From assembly GCF_020748185.1 (NCBI RefSeq), contig NZ_JAHZMO010000023.1:1-50587 (forward strand): a DNA stretch of 50,587 nucleotides, in the 5' to 3' direction. The translations under genes and the position numbers were made by a program. This DNA is from Terrisporobacter petrolearius (GTDB lineage Bacteria > Bacillota > Clostridia > Peptostreptococcales > Peptostreptococcaceae). Shown here in pieces: positions 36,793 to 45,154 of this stretch; the first letter of the stretch is position 1, and each line of letters begins with the position of its first letter. The notes under the pieces were generated by a model, which made no database searches, was not told where the DNA came from, and saw only the letters and a list, made by a program, of their open reading frames with translations.

Positions 36793-37169
36793 GTGAATAA
36801 AAGTATTAAACGTAGCAAGGTAATTATATTTTCTTTAATACCAATACCTCCTACTTTGTATTAGTTGGCAAGTAAACATATTAACAGTTGGAGAAGACGA
36901 AGCTAGAACAATGGGTATAAACACCAAGCTCATACGATTTATAACTATTATATGTGCAACGCTTTTAACTTCTGCCAGTGTAGCAGTAAGTGGAATGATC
37001 GGTTGGATTGATCTTGTGATACCACATTTATCTAAAAAATTAGTTGGAAATAATTTTGTTTATTTGTAGCATCATTTTTATTTTTGGTAGATAATGTGTC
37101 TAAAAATTTATGGATTAGTGAAATACTTATAGGAATATTAACTTAATTTATTGGTGTACCATTTGGGAA
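36793..37169 (+). pseudogene. Internally deleted FecCD siderophore permease
   Basis: A GTG at 36793 after AAAGGGGG starts MNKSIKRSKVIIFSLIPIPP, then a stop. The frame resumes at about 36863 deep in a FecCD permease: ILTVGEDEARTMGINTK and SASVAVSGMIGWIDLVIPHL, the characteristic GxIGFxGLVxPHxxR region. Then, in another frame, come FVASFLFLVDNVSKNLW and SEILIGILT, a stop, and FIGVPFG. Most of the N-terminal two thirds is deleted and several frameshifts are present. Confidence 0.8.
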
Positions 37170-37297
37170 TGATCTTGTTATCTGAAACTCTTTATCCAGA
37201 AGAATTTAATTACGATTTAAAAGAAAAAACAAAAGAGTTCTATAAATTATTCTATTATGCTGACTTAAGTGATGAACAATATAAAAAAATTAACTGA
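37170..37297 (+). pseudogene. Tail of an iron-siderophore binding protein
   Basis: About 42 codons read LLSETLYPEEFNYDLKEKTK then EFYKLFYYADLSDEQYKKIN. This resembles the C-terminal helix of FepB/FhuD-like binding lipoproteins that partner FecCD permeases. No start or signal peptide remains. It directly follows the broken permease. Confidence 0.65.
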
Positions 37298-37319
37298 AAA
37301 TGCTATTAAATAATTTTTT

Positions 37320-37354
37320 AAAACATCAGATAAATATTCTATCTGATGTTTTTT
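37320..37354 (+). terminator. Terminator of the lost siderophore operon
   Basis: AAAACATCAGATA pairs with TATCTGATGTTTT, then a T run. It is intact although the genes it served are broken. Confidence 0.85.
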
Positions 37355-37398
37355 AGTGAAAAATTATTAATATGTAAGTGTTACGTTTATCTTATATA

Positions 37399-37692
37399 TT
37401 AATAAGAAATGAAAGTATCACAATTTGTATTGTTATAGTTAATCTGTACACTAGAAGCTGTACAAGTTTCCATACTGTTATATTTACACTTTTTAGCTTT
37501 ACATTTTATATCTGTAGATGTTGTGAGCGAATTACTTGTGCAGCTCATAAGGTCGCTTTTGTTTGGATTAAAAGTTCCACACTTAGTTCCTGTTGAAGTT
37601 GCTGCTCCAGATCCTAAAACGTCGATATTTCCAGCATAACATATCCCTGAATTATTATAAATACAATTGTCAGCATAGCAATTTAATGTCAT
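37399..37692 (-). CDS. DUF1540 Cys-rich protein (two domains)
   Basis: 97 residues with two copies of the short DUF1540 motif: CYADNCIYNNSGICYAGNIDV...CGTF near the start and CKAKKCKYNSMETCTASSVQI...CDTF at the end, joined by a Ser/Thr/Gly linker. The spacing suggests paired metal or disulfide sites. DUF1540 proteins are common in Clostridia and often associated with sporulation, without a proven role. GGAGGG lies 8 bases before the ATG. It is convergent with the remnant siderophore region. Confidence 0.85.
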   Translation of the reverse strand: MTLNCYADNCIYNNSGICYAGNIDVLGSGAATSTGTKCGTFNPNKSDLMSCTSNSLTTSTDIKCKAKKCKYNSMETCTASSVQINYNNTNCDTFISY

Positions 37693-37889
37693 TGTATTTT
37701 CCCTCCATTTATCTTTTTATTATTATTTACAAATGTTTGATTTTCATTCTATATATGTAAAATTTTAGATATTTTGTATATTTAATTCCTGAGATCATAG
37801 CACATTTTCTTACTTTTTAGAATAATTTATACAAATGATATATTTTAACCTGTTGGAATATGTCTAGGTAGAAGTAAGGAGGGGATATA

Positions 37890-38177
37890 ATGGATTTAAG
37901 TTTTTTGGCAAGTTTTGAAGTTCCTGTTATTATTGGAATTTGTTTTTGTGTAGGATATGTAATAAAATCTAGTTTGGATTTTATACCAAACAAATATATA
38001 CCATTGATAATGGCTGTATTAGGTCTTGTAGTTAATGTATTGATGAATAAGGGGATAGATGCTAATATTGCACTAGCAGGTATGGTTAGCGGTTTATCAA
38101 GTACAGGATTACATCAAGCATTTAAAAATCTAATACAAGGAAATAATAGTGCTGAAGAAGACAATAGTGATAAATAG
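37890..38177 (+). CDS. Hol44-like holin, isolated
   Basis: 95 residues with two to three hydrophobic segments: VPVIIGICFCVGYVIKSSLDF, IPLIMAVLGLVVNVLM and a weaker third around ALAGMVSGLSSTGLHQAF. The LDFIPNKYIPLIM and STGLHQAFKNLI signatures identify the SPP1/Hol44 holin superfamily, and the polar C-terminus is typical. Holins release endolysins or large toxins. No endolysin or phage gene is adjacent, so it is a prophage remnant or a domesticated holin. AAGGAGGGG precedes the ATG. It has its own hairpin downstream. Confidence 0.8.
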   Translation: MDLSFLASFEVPVIIGICFCVGYVIKSSLDFIPNKYIPLIMAVLGLVVNVLMNKGIDANIALAGMVSGLSSTGLHQAFKNLIQGNNSAEEDNSDK

Positions 38178-38202
38178 AATAGTTAAAATAACAAATTAGC
38201 TA

Positions 38203-38245
38203 ATATAAACGAGTGTGATATTAATTTGCATTCGTTTATATTTTA
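38203..38245 (+). terminator. Terminator after the holin
   Basis: ATATAAACGAGTG (38203-38215) pairs with CATTCGTTTATAT (38229-38241) with one wobble, then a T-rich tail. Confidence 0.78.
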
Positions 38246-38307
38246 ATATTAATCTGATATAATGCTATTATATTATTTTTAATGTAAAGTTAAGAAGAGA
38301 AAGGAAT

Positions 38308-39231
38308 TTGTATATAGTTATGTTTATATTTATATTAGTTTTATTAATAATTGTGCTAGTAATATTAATTTGTATTGCTTATAAATTATATAATTATGCA
38401 TTAAATCCAAATAGTTCAAAAAAAGGAATATTTAATAGTAATAATAAAAATGAACTTAGAAAAGAAGATCTTTGGATTGAGGATTTTAATTATAAAAAAA
38501 ATGTCTACATAAATTCATTTGATCACTTAAGACTTCATGCATATGAAATAAAGGAAAGTAAAAGTAACAAATGGGCTATTACAGTTCATGGATATACAGC
38601 AAATGCAGAGTCTATGAGCAGCATAGCCTGTAAGTATTACACTTTAGGATATAATCTCATTGTGCCAGACTTAAGAGGTCATGGAAAAAGTGAAGGTCAT
38701 TATATAGGCATGGGTTGGCATGACAGGTTGGATATTATAAAATGGATAGAATATATTTTAAATGAAGACGAAAATGCTCAAATTTTATTACATGGAATTT
38801 CTATGGGTGCAGCAACAGTTATGATGGTTAGTGGGGAAGAGTTGCCTAAAAACGTAAAGGTTATTATTGAAGACTGCGGATACACATGTGCAAAAGAACA
38901 ACTTGCATATAAGTTAAAAAACATGTTTAAATTGCCATCATTTCCTTTACTAAATATATGTAGTATAATAACAAAAATAAAAGCAAAATATTTTATAAGT
39001 GAAGCTTCAGCTATTGATCAAATAAAAAAATCAAAAACACCTATACTATTTATACATGGAGATAAAGATAAGTTTGTTCCATTTTATATGTTAGAGGAAT
39101 TATATAATGGGTGTAATGCTTATAAAGATAAGTTAATAATCAATAGTGCAGGTCATGCAAAATGTGAAAAAGTTGATAGTGACTTGTATTGGGAGAAAGT
39201 AATTACTTTTATATCTAAATTTATTAAATAA
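38308..39231 (+). CDS. Membrane-anchored alpha/beta hydrolase
   Basis: 307 residues. An N-terminal transmembrane helix (about 5-27) is followed by an alpha/beta hydrolase fold: oxyanion-side HGYTANAESM near 93, DLRGHGKSEGHY near 119, nucleophile elbow HGISMGAATV near 154 (Ser156), late acid in HGDKDKFVPF near 249 and catalytic His in AGHAKC near 283. It belongs with YqkD/BEM46-like serine hydrolases; the substrate is unknown. The start is uncertain between TTG 38308, which abuts AAAGGA, and ATG 38320. It ends at a bidirectional terminator shared with the glycosyltransferase. Confidence 0.88.
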   Translation: MYIVMFIFILVLLIIVLVILICIAYKLYNYALNPNSSKKGIFNSNNKNELRKEDLWIEDFNYKKNVYINSFDHLRLHAYEIKESKSNKWAITVHGYTANAESMSSIACKYYTLGYNLIVPDLRGHGKSEGHYIGMGWHDRLDIIKWIEYILNEDENAQILLHGISMGAATVMMVSGEELPKNVKVIIEDCGYTCAKEQLAYKLKNMFKLPSFPLLNICSIITKIKAKYFISEASAIDQIKKSKTPILFIHGDKDKFVPFYMLEELYNGCNAYKDKLIINSAGHAKCEKVDSDLYWEKVITFISKFIK

Positions 39232-39249
39232 AAAATTACTAATTCATAA

Positions 39250-39285
39250 GAAAGCACAGAATAAAAACCTATTCTGTGCTTTTTG
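39250..39285. terminator. Bidirectional terminator, hydrolase and glycosyltransferase
   Basis: AAAGCACAGAAT (39251-39262) pairs with ATTCTGTGCTTT (39271-39282). It is located between convergent genes. Confidence 0.88.
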
Positions 39286-39289
39286 TTGT

Positions 39290-40243
39290 TTAATTTGAAG
39301 ATTGTAAAACTTCTAAATTCATTATTTGCTCCATTGAGTAATTGTAATCTGATGAATTAGCGCAAGAAATAAAATTATAAAATGAGTCAAAATTTTCAAA
39401 AGTAATTTTTAAACTTTTATATTCACTAATCAAAAATATATTAATGAAAAACATTACAAAAAATACTTTTATTGATAATAAAGCAAATGAAAATTTAAAC
39501 TTATCATATATATTTTTTTCTTTTAAAAATAATCTTATAAAGCCATATGCCTTAACGTAATCATTTTGAGTGCTAATAGAATAGTTTCTTACAATACTTG
39601 TTTTTCTGATTCTATAATAGTAGAGTCTATCAGAAATTATAGATATTTTTTTTGCCTTATAAAATAAATCACACATTATTGAAATATCTTCATATTTTAT
39701 GCTTGGAAACTCTATATTATCAAATAGTTCTTTTTTCCATAGTTTATTCCACAAGTATGAGTGAATAAGGTTATCTGGTATTAAAGATTTTAAAATATGG
39801 TAATTAGAGTATATCCCAGAACTTTTTTTACAAACTACTGGCAATTTTAATTTTGAATTATCATAATATCTATAAAAATTGCAAATTACTACATCTGCAT
39901 TTGTATTACAACTCTCATTATAAAGCCTTTCTAAGTAATTGTATTCAATAAAGTCATCGCTATCAATAAATACTATGTAGTCACCATTTACATTTCTTAA
40001 CCCCTCATTACGAGCACTGGCAACTCCTTGATTACTTTGGTGAATTACCTTACAGTTTGTGATTATCTTTTCGTATTTTTTTAATATTTCGTAAGAATTA
40101 TCCAAAGAACCATCATCAACACAAATAAGCTCATAGTTTTTAAAACTTTGGTTATGTATAGAGTTTAAACATTCCTCTAGATAAGAACTTGTATTATGCA
40201 CAGGTAGTATAATACTGATAGTTGGTTTAGCTTGCTTGAACAT
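39290..40243 (-). CDS. Family 2 glycosyltransferase
   Basis: About 317 residues of GT-A fold. ISIILPVHNTSSYLEECLNS begins the domain, CVDDGSLDNSYEIL gives the first nucleotide-sugar Asp pair, NQGVASARNEGLRN and IVFIDSDDFIEYN contain the DxD-type motif, and KYEDISIMCDLFYKA the acceptor-side ED. A hydrophobic stretch near the C-terminus (ALLSIKVFFVMFFINIFLI) may contact the membrane. ATG 40243 follows AAAGGTGG by 8 bases; an upstream in-frame start adds seven residues but has no site. Donor and acceptor are unknown. It stands alone, not in a capsule cluster. Confidence 0.92.
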   Translation of the reverse strand: MFKQAKPTISIILPVHNTSSYLEECLNSIHNQSFKNYELICVDDGSLDNSYEILKKYEKIITNCKVIHQSNQGVASARNEGLRNVNGDYIVFIDSDDFIEYNYLERLYNESCNTNADVVICNFYRYYDNSKLKLPVVCKKSSGIYSNYHILKSLIPDNLIHSYLWNKLWKKELFDNIEFPSIKYEDISIMCDLFYKAKKISIISDRLYYYRIRKTSIVRNYSISTQNDYVKAYGFIRLFLKEKNIYDKFKFSFALLSIKVFFVMFFINIFLISEYKSLKITFENFDSFYNFISCANSSDYNYSMEQIMNLEVLQSSN

Positions 40244-40393
40244 AATTAAATCCACCTTTCGCAAGAATCACTAATTAGAAGTATATCATATAATTAATAA
40301 GAATAATTAGTTAAAATGTATAAAAAAACATATATTTTCATAATAATTATAATAGTTTAAATTTATTAATTTTATACATAAGGAGGTTTTTTA

Positions 40394-41026
40394 ATGGCAA
40401 AAGAAGAGAGTAGAACTTGTAAGAATGTTCAAGATTGGGAGGAGAAGATTATAAAGATTTTCCCAACTGCTATTCCAAATGAGTGTACATGGTTAGATGA
40501 GATAGATATTTTAAATGTATTATTTACATTGTGTAGCAACAAGGTGGCAAATATTTTTTACCCAGAAGGTAAAAAACTAGGTATATATGGAGTTGATTTT
40601 TCTACTGAAGATAAATGCATAGAATTGATTACAGAAAATACTATTGATATAGTAAGTCCCCTAAAGCTTTCTTTTCACTATTATGAAGAAGCTTTAGAAT
40701 GGAGTTATTTTAGATTGGAAACAGATGATTTAAAACAAATAAGTAAAACTAAAAATGAATTACATAAAGAAGCACTAATATCTTTTGATGATGGAAATTA
40801 CTTGGATGTGATGTCAGGAGTAGAGAAGTATGGAGATAAAGATAAGCTAGAGAGCTTATTAATTGAAGATGCAAAATTAGTTAACAGATATATAAAAAAA
40901 TCATCTTTTTTAATCTTTGCGAGAAGCTCATACTTTAAAGAGTTTTATGATAAATCCTTTAATTCCTTTTCTGATGAAGAATTATCAGAGATGATTGAAA
41001 GCTTAATCTTAAATGGTAATGTCTAA
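40394..41026 (+). CDS. Unrecognised 210-residue acidic protein
   Basis: A soluble, acidic protein rich in Glu, Asp and Lys with no signal peptide. I do not recognise a family with confidence. An N-terminal CKNVQDWEEKIIKIF helix precedes a mixed core (IFYPEGKKLGIYGVDFSTED), with a helical C-terminal third ending DEELSEMIESLILNGNV. AAGGAGG lies well upstream of the ATG. It is monocistronic, divergent from the glycosyltransferase, and 150 bases ahead of deoD with a separate promoter between. Confidence 0.65.
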   Translation: MAKEESRTCKNVQDWEEKIIKIFPTAIPNECTWLDEIDILNVLFTLCSNKVANIFYPEGKKLGIYGVDFSTEDKCIELITENTIDIVSPLKLSFHYYEEALEWSYFRLETDDLKQISKTKNELHKEALISFDDGNYLDVMSGVEKYGDKDKLESLLIEDAKLVNRYIKKSSFLIFARSSYFKEFYDKSFNSFSDEELSEMIESLILNGNV

Positions 41027-41176
41027 ATAAACTTATGTTTGTTTATATTAAAAGATTAGAGTGTTTGTACGATTGCCCAAATTAGTTATATGTTTTCTTT
41101 AAATTGGGTGTATAATATAATAAAGAAGAATATTATATACTTATGATAAGTATGTAACATAATAGGAGGAAACACT

Positions 41177-41896
41177 ATGACTAAATCACCAGTTCCAACT
41201 CCTCATATAGGGGCGAAAGTTGGAGATATAGCTGAAACAGTTTTATTACCAGGAGATCCGCTAAGAGCTAAATTTATAGCTGAAAACTTCTTAGAAGATG
41301 TGACAGAGTACAATACTGTAAGAGGAATGTATGGCTATACAGGATACTATAAAGGAAAAAGAATATCAGTTCAAGGTTCAGGAATGGGGATACCATCAAT
41401 AGGTATATACTCATTTGAATTAATCCATTTTTATGGAGTAAAAAATTTAATAAGAATAGGTTCAGCTGGAGCAATAAGTGATAAGCTAGACCTTTATGAC
41501 ATAGTTATAGGAATGGGAGCTTGTACAGATTCAAATTTTGCATCGCAATATAATCTACCAGGTACATATACACCTACAGCTAGTTATGAATTACTTTCTA
41601 AAGCTGTAGAAGTTGCAAAAGAACAAGGTAAAGAAGTTCATGTAGGAAACATTTTATCAAGTGATGTATTCTACGGAGATGAAGGTTTAGAAAGTTTAAG
41701 AAAATGGGCCAAAATGGGAGTTATGTGTGTAGAAATGGAAGCTGCAGGACTTTATATGAATGCTGCTAGAGCAGGAGTTAATGCACTTGCTATACTTACT
41801 ATTTCAGACTGTCCTCTTGAAGGCAAAGCTACTACTTCTCATGAAAGACAAGTAGCATTTACTAAAATGATGGAAATAGCATTAAGCTTAGCATAA
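41177..41896 (+). CDS. deoD: Purine nucleoside phosphorylase DeoD
   Basis: A hexameric, bacterial-type PNP converting purine (deoxy)nucleosides and phosphate to base and (deoxy)ribose-1-phosphate. 239 residues, the normal length. [20 protein letters not shown] with [10 protein letters not shown] is the phosphate-binding start (HIGA, GDPLRA). [20 protein letters not shown] contains the substrate loop, [11 protein letters not shown] at about 178 binds the ribose, and TISDCPLEG carries the catalytic Asp near 204. AGGAGG precedes the ATG, and a TATAAT at 41111-41116 may be its promoter. It would salvage purine nucleosides imported by the BMP-type transporter 8-12 kb upstream. It shares a terminator with lexA. 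Confidence 0.96.
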   Translation: MTKSPVPTPHIGAKVGDIAETVLLPGDPLRAKFIAENFLEDVTEYNTVRGMYGYTGYYKGKRISVQGSGMGIPSIGIYSFELIHFYGVKNLIRIGSAGAISDKLDLYDIVIGMGACTDSNFASQYNLPGTYTPTASYELLSKAVEVAKEQGKEVHVGNILSSDVFYGDEGLESLRKWAKMGVMCVEMEAAGLYMNAARAGVNALAILTISDCPLEGKATTSHERQVAFTKMMEIALSLA

Positions 41897-41913
41897 TTAG
41901 CGTATTATAAAAG

Positions 41914-41947
41914 AAAAAGTCTTCTACTTTTAGTAGAAGACTTTTAT
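41914..41947. terminator. Bidirectional terminator between deoD and lexA
   Basis: AAAAGTCTTCTACT (41915-41928) and AGTAGAAGACTTTT (41932-41945) form a perfect stem with a TTT loop; the lexA stop is in the right arm. Confidence 0.92.
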
Positions 41948-42588
41948 AATGTCCTGAAAACACCTTTTACGATACCTACAATTTCTATGTTTCTTTCATC
42001 CAAAATAATTGAATCCATAAATTCATTTTCTGGTTGTAACCTAACTAATCTATCTTCTTTAAAAAATCTCTTTACAGTAGCATATTCGCCATTTATTAAA
42101 GCAACTACTATTTGTGAGTTAGAAGCATGATTATTTCTATCAACTATTACATAGTCCTTGTCTAATATACCTGCGCCTATCATACTTTCACCCTTAACTT
42201 TCAATATAAAGTTATCTTTACCTTGTATTAAGTTTGAAGGTAGGGGAATGTATTCTTCTATGTTTTGTTCAGCTAATATAGGCTCTCCAGCTGTGATTTG
42301 ACCAACAACGGGAATAGGAATAATTTCTTGATTCATACCTGTAACATCGCCTAAAGAATTACCATTTAGTATTTCAATTGCTCTTGGTTTTGTAGGGTCT
42401 CGCCTTATATAACCTAATTTTTCTAATTTATTAAGGTGTGAATGAACAGTTGATGTAGATTTTAAGCCAACTGCAGAACAAATTTCTCTTACTGAAGGTG
42501 GATAACCTTTAGATAATTGTTGCTCTTTTATAAATTCAAAGATCATTGCCTGTTTGTTTGTTAAATCCATATACATAAAATCACTCAT
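41944..42588 (-). CDS. lexA: SOS repressor LexA
   Basis: A DNA-damage repressor. The N-terminal winged helix is LTNKQAMIFEFIKEQQ...YPPSVREICSAVGLKSTSTV, with recognition helix SVREICSAVGL. The autocleavage site is Ala100-Gly101 (QITAGEPI), and the Ser-Lys dyad is Ser135 (GESMIGAG) and Lys173 (YATVKRFF). 214 residues as written. The start is uncertain: ATG 42588 has only a weak upstream site, while internal ATGs at 42576 or 42570, behind GAGTGA, give the more usual LexA opening. It is autoregulated, judging by the operator at 42661. It lies beside a Xer-like recombinase whose stop lies just beyond the operator. Confidence 0.95.
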   Translation of the reverse strand: MSDFMYMDLTNKQAMIFEFIKEQQLSKGYPPSVREICSAVGLKSTSTVHSHLNKLEKLGYIRRDPTKPRAIEILNGNSLGDVTGMNQEIIPIPVVGQITAGEPILAEQNIEEYIPLPSNLIQGKDNFILKVKGESMIGAGILDKDYVIVDRNNHASNSQIVVALINGEYATVKRFFKEDRLVRLQPENEFMDSIILDERNIEIVGIVKGVFRTL

Positions 42589-42633
42589 TTCTTATTAATA
42601 TGTAATAATTATCTTAAATAACTATATATTTAT

Positions 42634-42662
42634 ATTGTATCATATACAAGCTGATGACACAA
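42634..42662 (-). promoter_or_regulatory. lexA promoter
   Basis: On the minus strand, TTGTGT (42662-42657), a 17-base spacer and TACAAT (42639-42634). The -35 overlaps the LexA box by two bases. Confidence 0.6.
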
Positions 42663-42672
42663 ACGTTTGTTC
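42661..42672 (-). promoter_or_regulatory. LexA operator (SOS box)
   Basis: The minus strand reads GAACAAACGTTT, fitting the clostridial GAAC-N4-GTTT/GTTC LexA box. It covers the upstream edge of the lexA -35, so bound LexA would block its own transcription. Confidence 0.75.
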
Positions 42673-42682
42673 TCGAATTTGT

Positions 42683-43846
42683 TTATAAGTTATCACTATT
42701 TTCATCAATATCTTCTAATTCATCACTATTCTCGTCTATCCATTCAAAATTATTGACAATATCTCGTTTTATATTCTTTTTATGTGCAGCATATAGTTGT
42801 GTAGTAGTGACGTTATCGTGGTCTAACAATGTTTTAACATCATAAATTGAAAATCCAGACTGAATAAGAGAAGTAGCAGCTGTTGCTCTTAGCTTATGAG
42901 GACTATATCCGTTTTCTCTACTAGTATTCATGCAGATAGATGTATATTTCTTCACCAATTGTCTAATTGACTTTGGAGTGAGACGTTTTTTTTGTAAAGA
43001 TAAAAATAGAGCATCCTTAACTTCCTCGTCTAGTAACTCGTTGTTTGGTCTTTCATTATAAATATAGTCTTTTACCACATATTCACATGTTTTGTTTATT
43101 GGCATTAGAACTTCTTTTCCTCTTTTTCTATAAATCTTAAACTCACCTCTAGAAAAGTTAAAGGAAGATATATTTAATTCTCGAAGCTCATTTAATCTTA
43201 AACCATATGTAACAAATAAAGCTAATATAGCCTTATCTCTTAGTTTTGTTTTCTCCCAATAAATTAATTCCTTATCTGTTAGCCCTTGGCCGCTTTCTAC
43301 TGAGTCTAACATCCTCGCAACCTCATCTATATCAAGTCTTTTTATGGCGTCTGGTTGAGGCTTAGGAAGCTTTATAGGGTTAAATCCATCTGTAATATTG
43401 TTATCCAACTGTTCATTTCTATATAAAAATTTAAATAGAGTAGAGATGGATGATTTTTTTCTGGCTAAAGCACGATTATTGTTCTCATATATTAATGTAG
43501 TATTATTTCTATCTCTATAATATCTAGGGCAATAATCTCCTAAAAATAAGTTAACATCTCTAGCTTTAATGCTGTTAAACTCTTCTAGTGTAATTTCTTC
43601 TGTTGATTGAGCGCTTGATATGTCAGTTTCACTTATTATGTAATCACAGAAAAAGCAAATATCTTCTAAATAAGCAGATCTTGTAGAAACAGCTACAGAA
43701 CCTTTTAAGTATATAAAATAATCTTTCATAAAAGGTGGGAGCTTATTTTCGAAAGAGATGCTTTTTTCTATAAGTTCGTGTTCCTTTATAACAATGTTAT
43801 CTGGCTTATCTGATTTATTATTAATTTTTAACGTTTTTTTACTCAT
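42683..43846 (-). CDS. XerC/D-like tyrosine recombinase
   Basis: 387 residues. A core-binding helical domain (about 38-150) precedes a catalytic domain with Arg217 (YGLRLNELREL), a Lys near 244 in the beta-hairpin (YRKRGKEVLMP), His317 and Arg320 (SPHKLRATAA), His343 (LLDHDNVTTT) and the nucleophile Tyr352 (QLYAAH). All catalytic positions are present, though LDHDN replaces the usual LGHxx. The C-terminus repeats an acidic DENSDELEDIDENSD. The start is ATG 43846 with AAGGTGGT upstream. It is longer than typical Xer (about 300), with extra N-terminal residues. It lies upstream of lexA with no prophage context, so a resident recombinase is likely. Confidence 0.88.
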   Translation of the reverse strand: MSKKTLKINNKSDKPDNIVIKEHELIEKSISFENKLPPFMKDYFIYLKGSVAVSTRSAYLEDICFFCDYIISETDISSAQSTEEITLEEFNSIKARDVNLFLGDYCPRYYRDRNNTTLIYENNNRALARKKSSISTLFKFLYRNEQLDNNITDGFNPIKLPKPQPDAIKRLDIDEVARMLDSVESGQGLTDKELIYWEKTKLRDKAILALFVTYGLRLNELRELNISSFNFSRGEFKIYRKRGKEVLMPINKTCEYVVKDYIYNERPNNELLDEEVKDALFLSLQKKRLTPKSIRQLVKKYTSICMNTSRENGYSPHKLRATAATSLIQSGFSIYDVKTLLDHDNVTTTQLYAAHKKNIKRDIVNNFEWIDENSDELEDIDENSDNL

Positions 43847-44126
43847 ATAAAATACCACCTTAAAAACAATTTTCATTAATGAAAATACCATAAATACAGT
43901 GTAGTTACAATAAAAAGTAATGAAATAGTGATAAAAACTAAAGAAATATGAATTATAAGAAATATAGCAAAAAGGGTACCTATTGTACTATATTATAAGT
44001 AACTATTCCCTAAATATACATTTAGAAACTAATTGTTTGTATCACTCTTTTGATCTTAATTCTTAATAATGATTATATTAGTATAATTTATAAATATTAT
44101 AACATTTTATATTATCTTTTTTGGTC

Positions 44127-44176
44127 TCTCTACAAATATGTAAAAAAATAATCTCTACAAATATGTAAAAAAATAA
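44127..44176 (+). repeat. Two perfect tandem 25-base repeats
   Basis: The unit starting TCTCTACAAATATGTAAAAA occurs at 44127-44151 and 44152-44176 without mismatch, just beyond the spoVS terminator. The remaining DNA up to the recombinase start (43847-44126) is AT-rich and holds no gene. Confidence 0.95.
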
Positions 44177-44203
44177 TCATGCAGCTAATCTACATGATTA
44201 TTT
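44165..44203 (-). terminator. Terminator of spoVS
   Basis: AATAATCATG (44172-44181) pairs with CATGATTATT (44193-44202). An A run on plus at 44167-44173 gives the U tract on the minus transcript. Its T tract lies in the second 25-base repeat. Confidence 0.82.
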
Positions 44204-44220
44204 TAAATAACAATTCTATA

Positions 44221-44481
44221 CTATCTAGGCTCTATAATTAACTTTATAGCAGTTTTTTGTTCACCATCAATTTCTATATCAGTAAATGCAGGAACACAGA
44301 TTAAATCTAGGCCACTTGGTGCAACAAAACCTCTTGCAATAGCAATTGATTTTATTGCTTGATTTAGGGCCCCTGCACCAATTGCTTGTATTTCTGCACT
44401 TCCCTTTTCCCTTAGTACTCCTGCTAGAGCTCCAGCTACAGAATTAGGATTAGACTTTGATGAAACTTTTAATACTTCCAT
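44221..44481 (-). CDS. spoVS: Stage V sporulation protein S
   Basis: 86 residues, nearly invariant in the family: MEVLKVSSKSNPNSVAGALA, IQAIGAGALNQAIKSIAIAR, GFVAPSGLDLICVPAFTDIE. An Alba-like small nucleic-acid-binding fold; in Bacillus it is needed for sporulation to pass stage V and is sigma-H controlled. ATG 44481 is fixed by AAGGAGG upstream; a longer frame to 44526 has no site. A 14-base tandem repeat lies 46 bases upstream and a 25-base tandem repeat lies at its terminator. Confidence 0.96.
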   Translation of the reverse strand: MEVLKVSSKSNPNSVAGALAGVLREKGSAEIQAIGAGALNQAIKSIAIARGFVAPSGLDLICVPAFTDIEIDGEQKTAIKLIIEPR

Positions 44482-44526
44482 TTCAATATCCTCCTTGATT
44501 TGTTTTAAAACAATTTTTAATTTCAA

Positions 44527-44554
44527 TTTTACATAAGTATTTTTACATAAGTAT
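44527..44554 (-). repeat. Two perfect tandem 14-base repeats upstream of spoVS
   Basis: TTTTACATAAGTAT occurs at 44527-44540 and 44541-44554. On the spoVS strand this reads ATACTTATGTAAAA twice, in the promoter or 5' UTR region. Confidence 0.95.
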
Positions 44555-44753
44555 AATGATTTAAGTAATAATTCAAAGTACTAAATAATCTAACTTAGTA
44601 TTTATTTCTATATTCATAATAATAATACCTTTATTTATAATAAAATAGTTTTTATTAATCATGTACTTAATTATTGATGCAAGATATAAATATAAAATAT
44701 AATATATTATAAAGGGGTTATAAAAATATATTTAATATTTGAGGAGGAACTAA

Positions 44754-45083
44754 ATGAAGCTTTGTCGTTTTAATTATTTTCTAAAAGAAAATGAGAAATT
44801 AACATTTTTTACTGAATGTAGATTAAAAAGTATTACTGCATTTGATATACTTGATACAGAGGGCCTATTATTAGCTTCGGATAGAAGATTAATATTTTGT
44901 AAATTGATAGGTGATCACCCGCACTTACTACAATCCTATGAATACAAGTATATAACATCTTGTAATATTAAAGATAATGAAGATGCTACATACTTATATA
45001 TGAAATATAATGGAGATCCTGTAAAAATAATGGGGCTAGATAAACCTATATATGAGGATATACTTAATTATATTTCTCAATAG
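44754..45083 (+). CDS. Small PH-like domain protein
   Basis: 109 residues that look like a single bacterial PH (YokE/bPH-type) domain: LKENEKLTFFTECRLK, then GLLLASDRRLIFCKL, the typical DRRLIF turn, SYEYKYITSCNIKDN, and a C-terminal helix (PIYEDILNYIS). Cytoplasmic, with no membrane segment. GAGGAGG precedes the ATG. No function is known. It is divergent from spoVS and followed by a hairpin that overlaps the stop of the convergent gene. Confidence 0.6.
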   Translation: MKLCRFNYFLKENEKLTFFTECRLKSITAFDILDTEGLLLASDRRLIFCKLIGDHPHLLQSYEYKYITSCNIKDNEDATYLYMKYNGDPVKIMGLDKPIYEDILNYISQ

Positions 45084-45111
45084 ATTATATGAATTAAAAA
45101 GTATAACAAAT

Positions 45112-45154
45112 ATAGTATGAAAATTATTTTAAGTGATTTTTATACTATTTTTTT
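45112..45154 (+). terminator. Terminator of the PH-like gene
   Basis: ATAGTATGAAAAT (45112-45124) pairs with ATTTTTATACTAT (45136-45148) with one wobble, then T7. Its right arm overlaps the stop of the minus-strand gene. Confidence 0.75.

Noticed and set aside
44127..44176. CRISPR-like array
   Set aside because: Two directly adjacent 25-base copies without spacers are a tandem duplication, not repeat-spacer units, and no cas genes are present.
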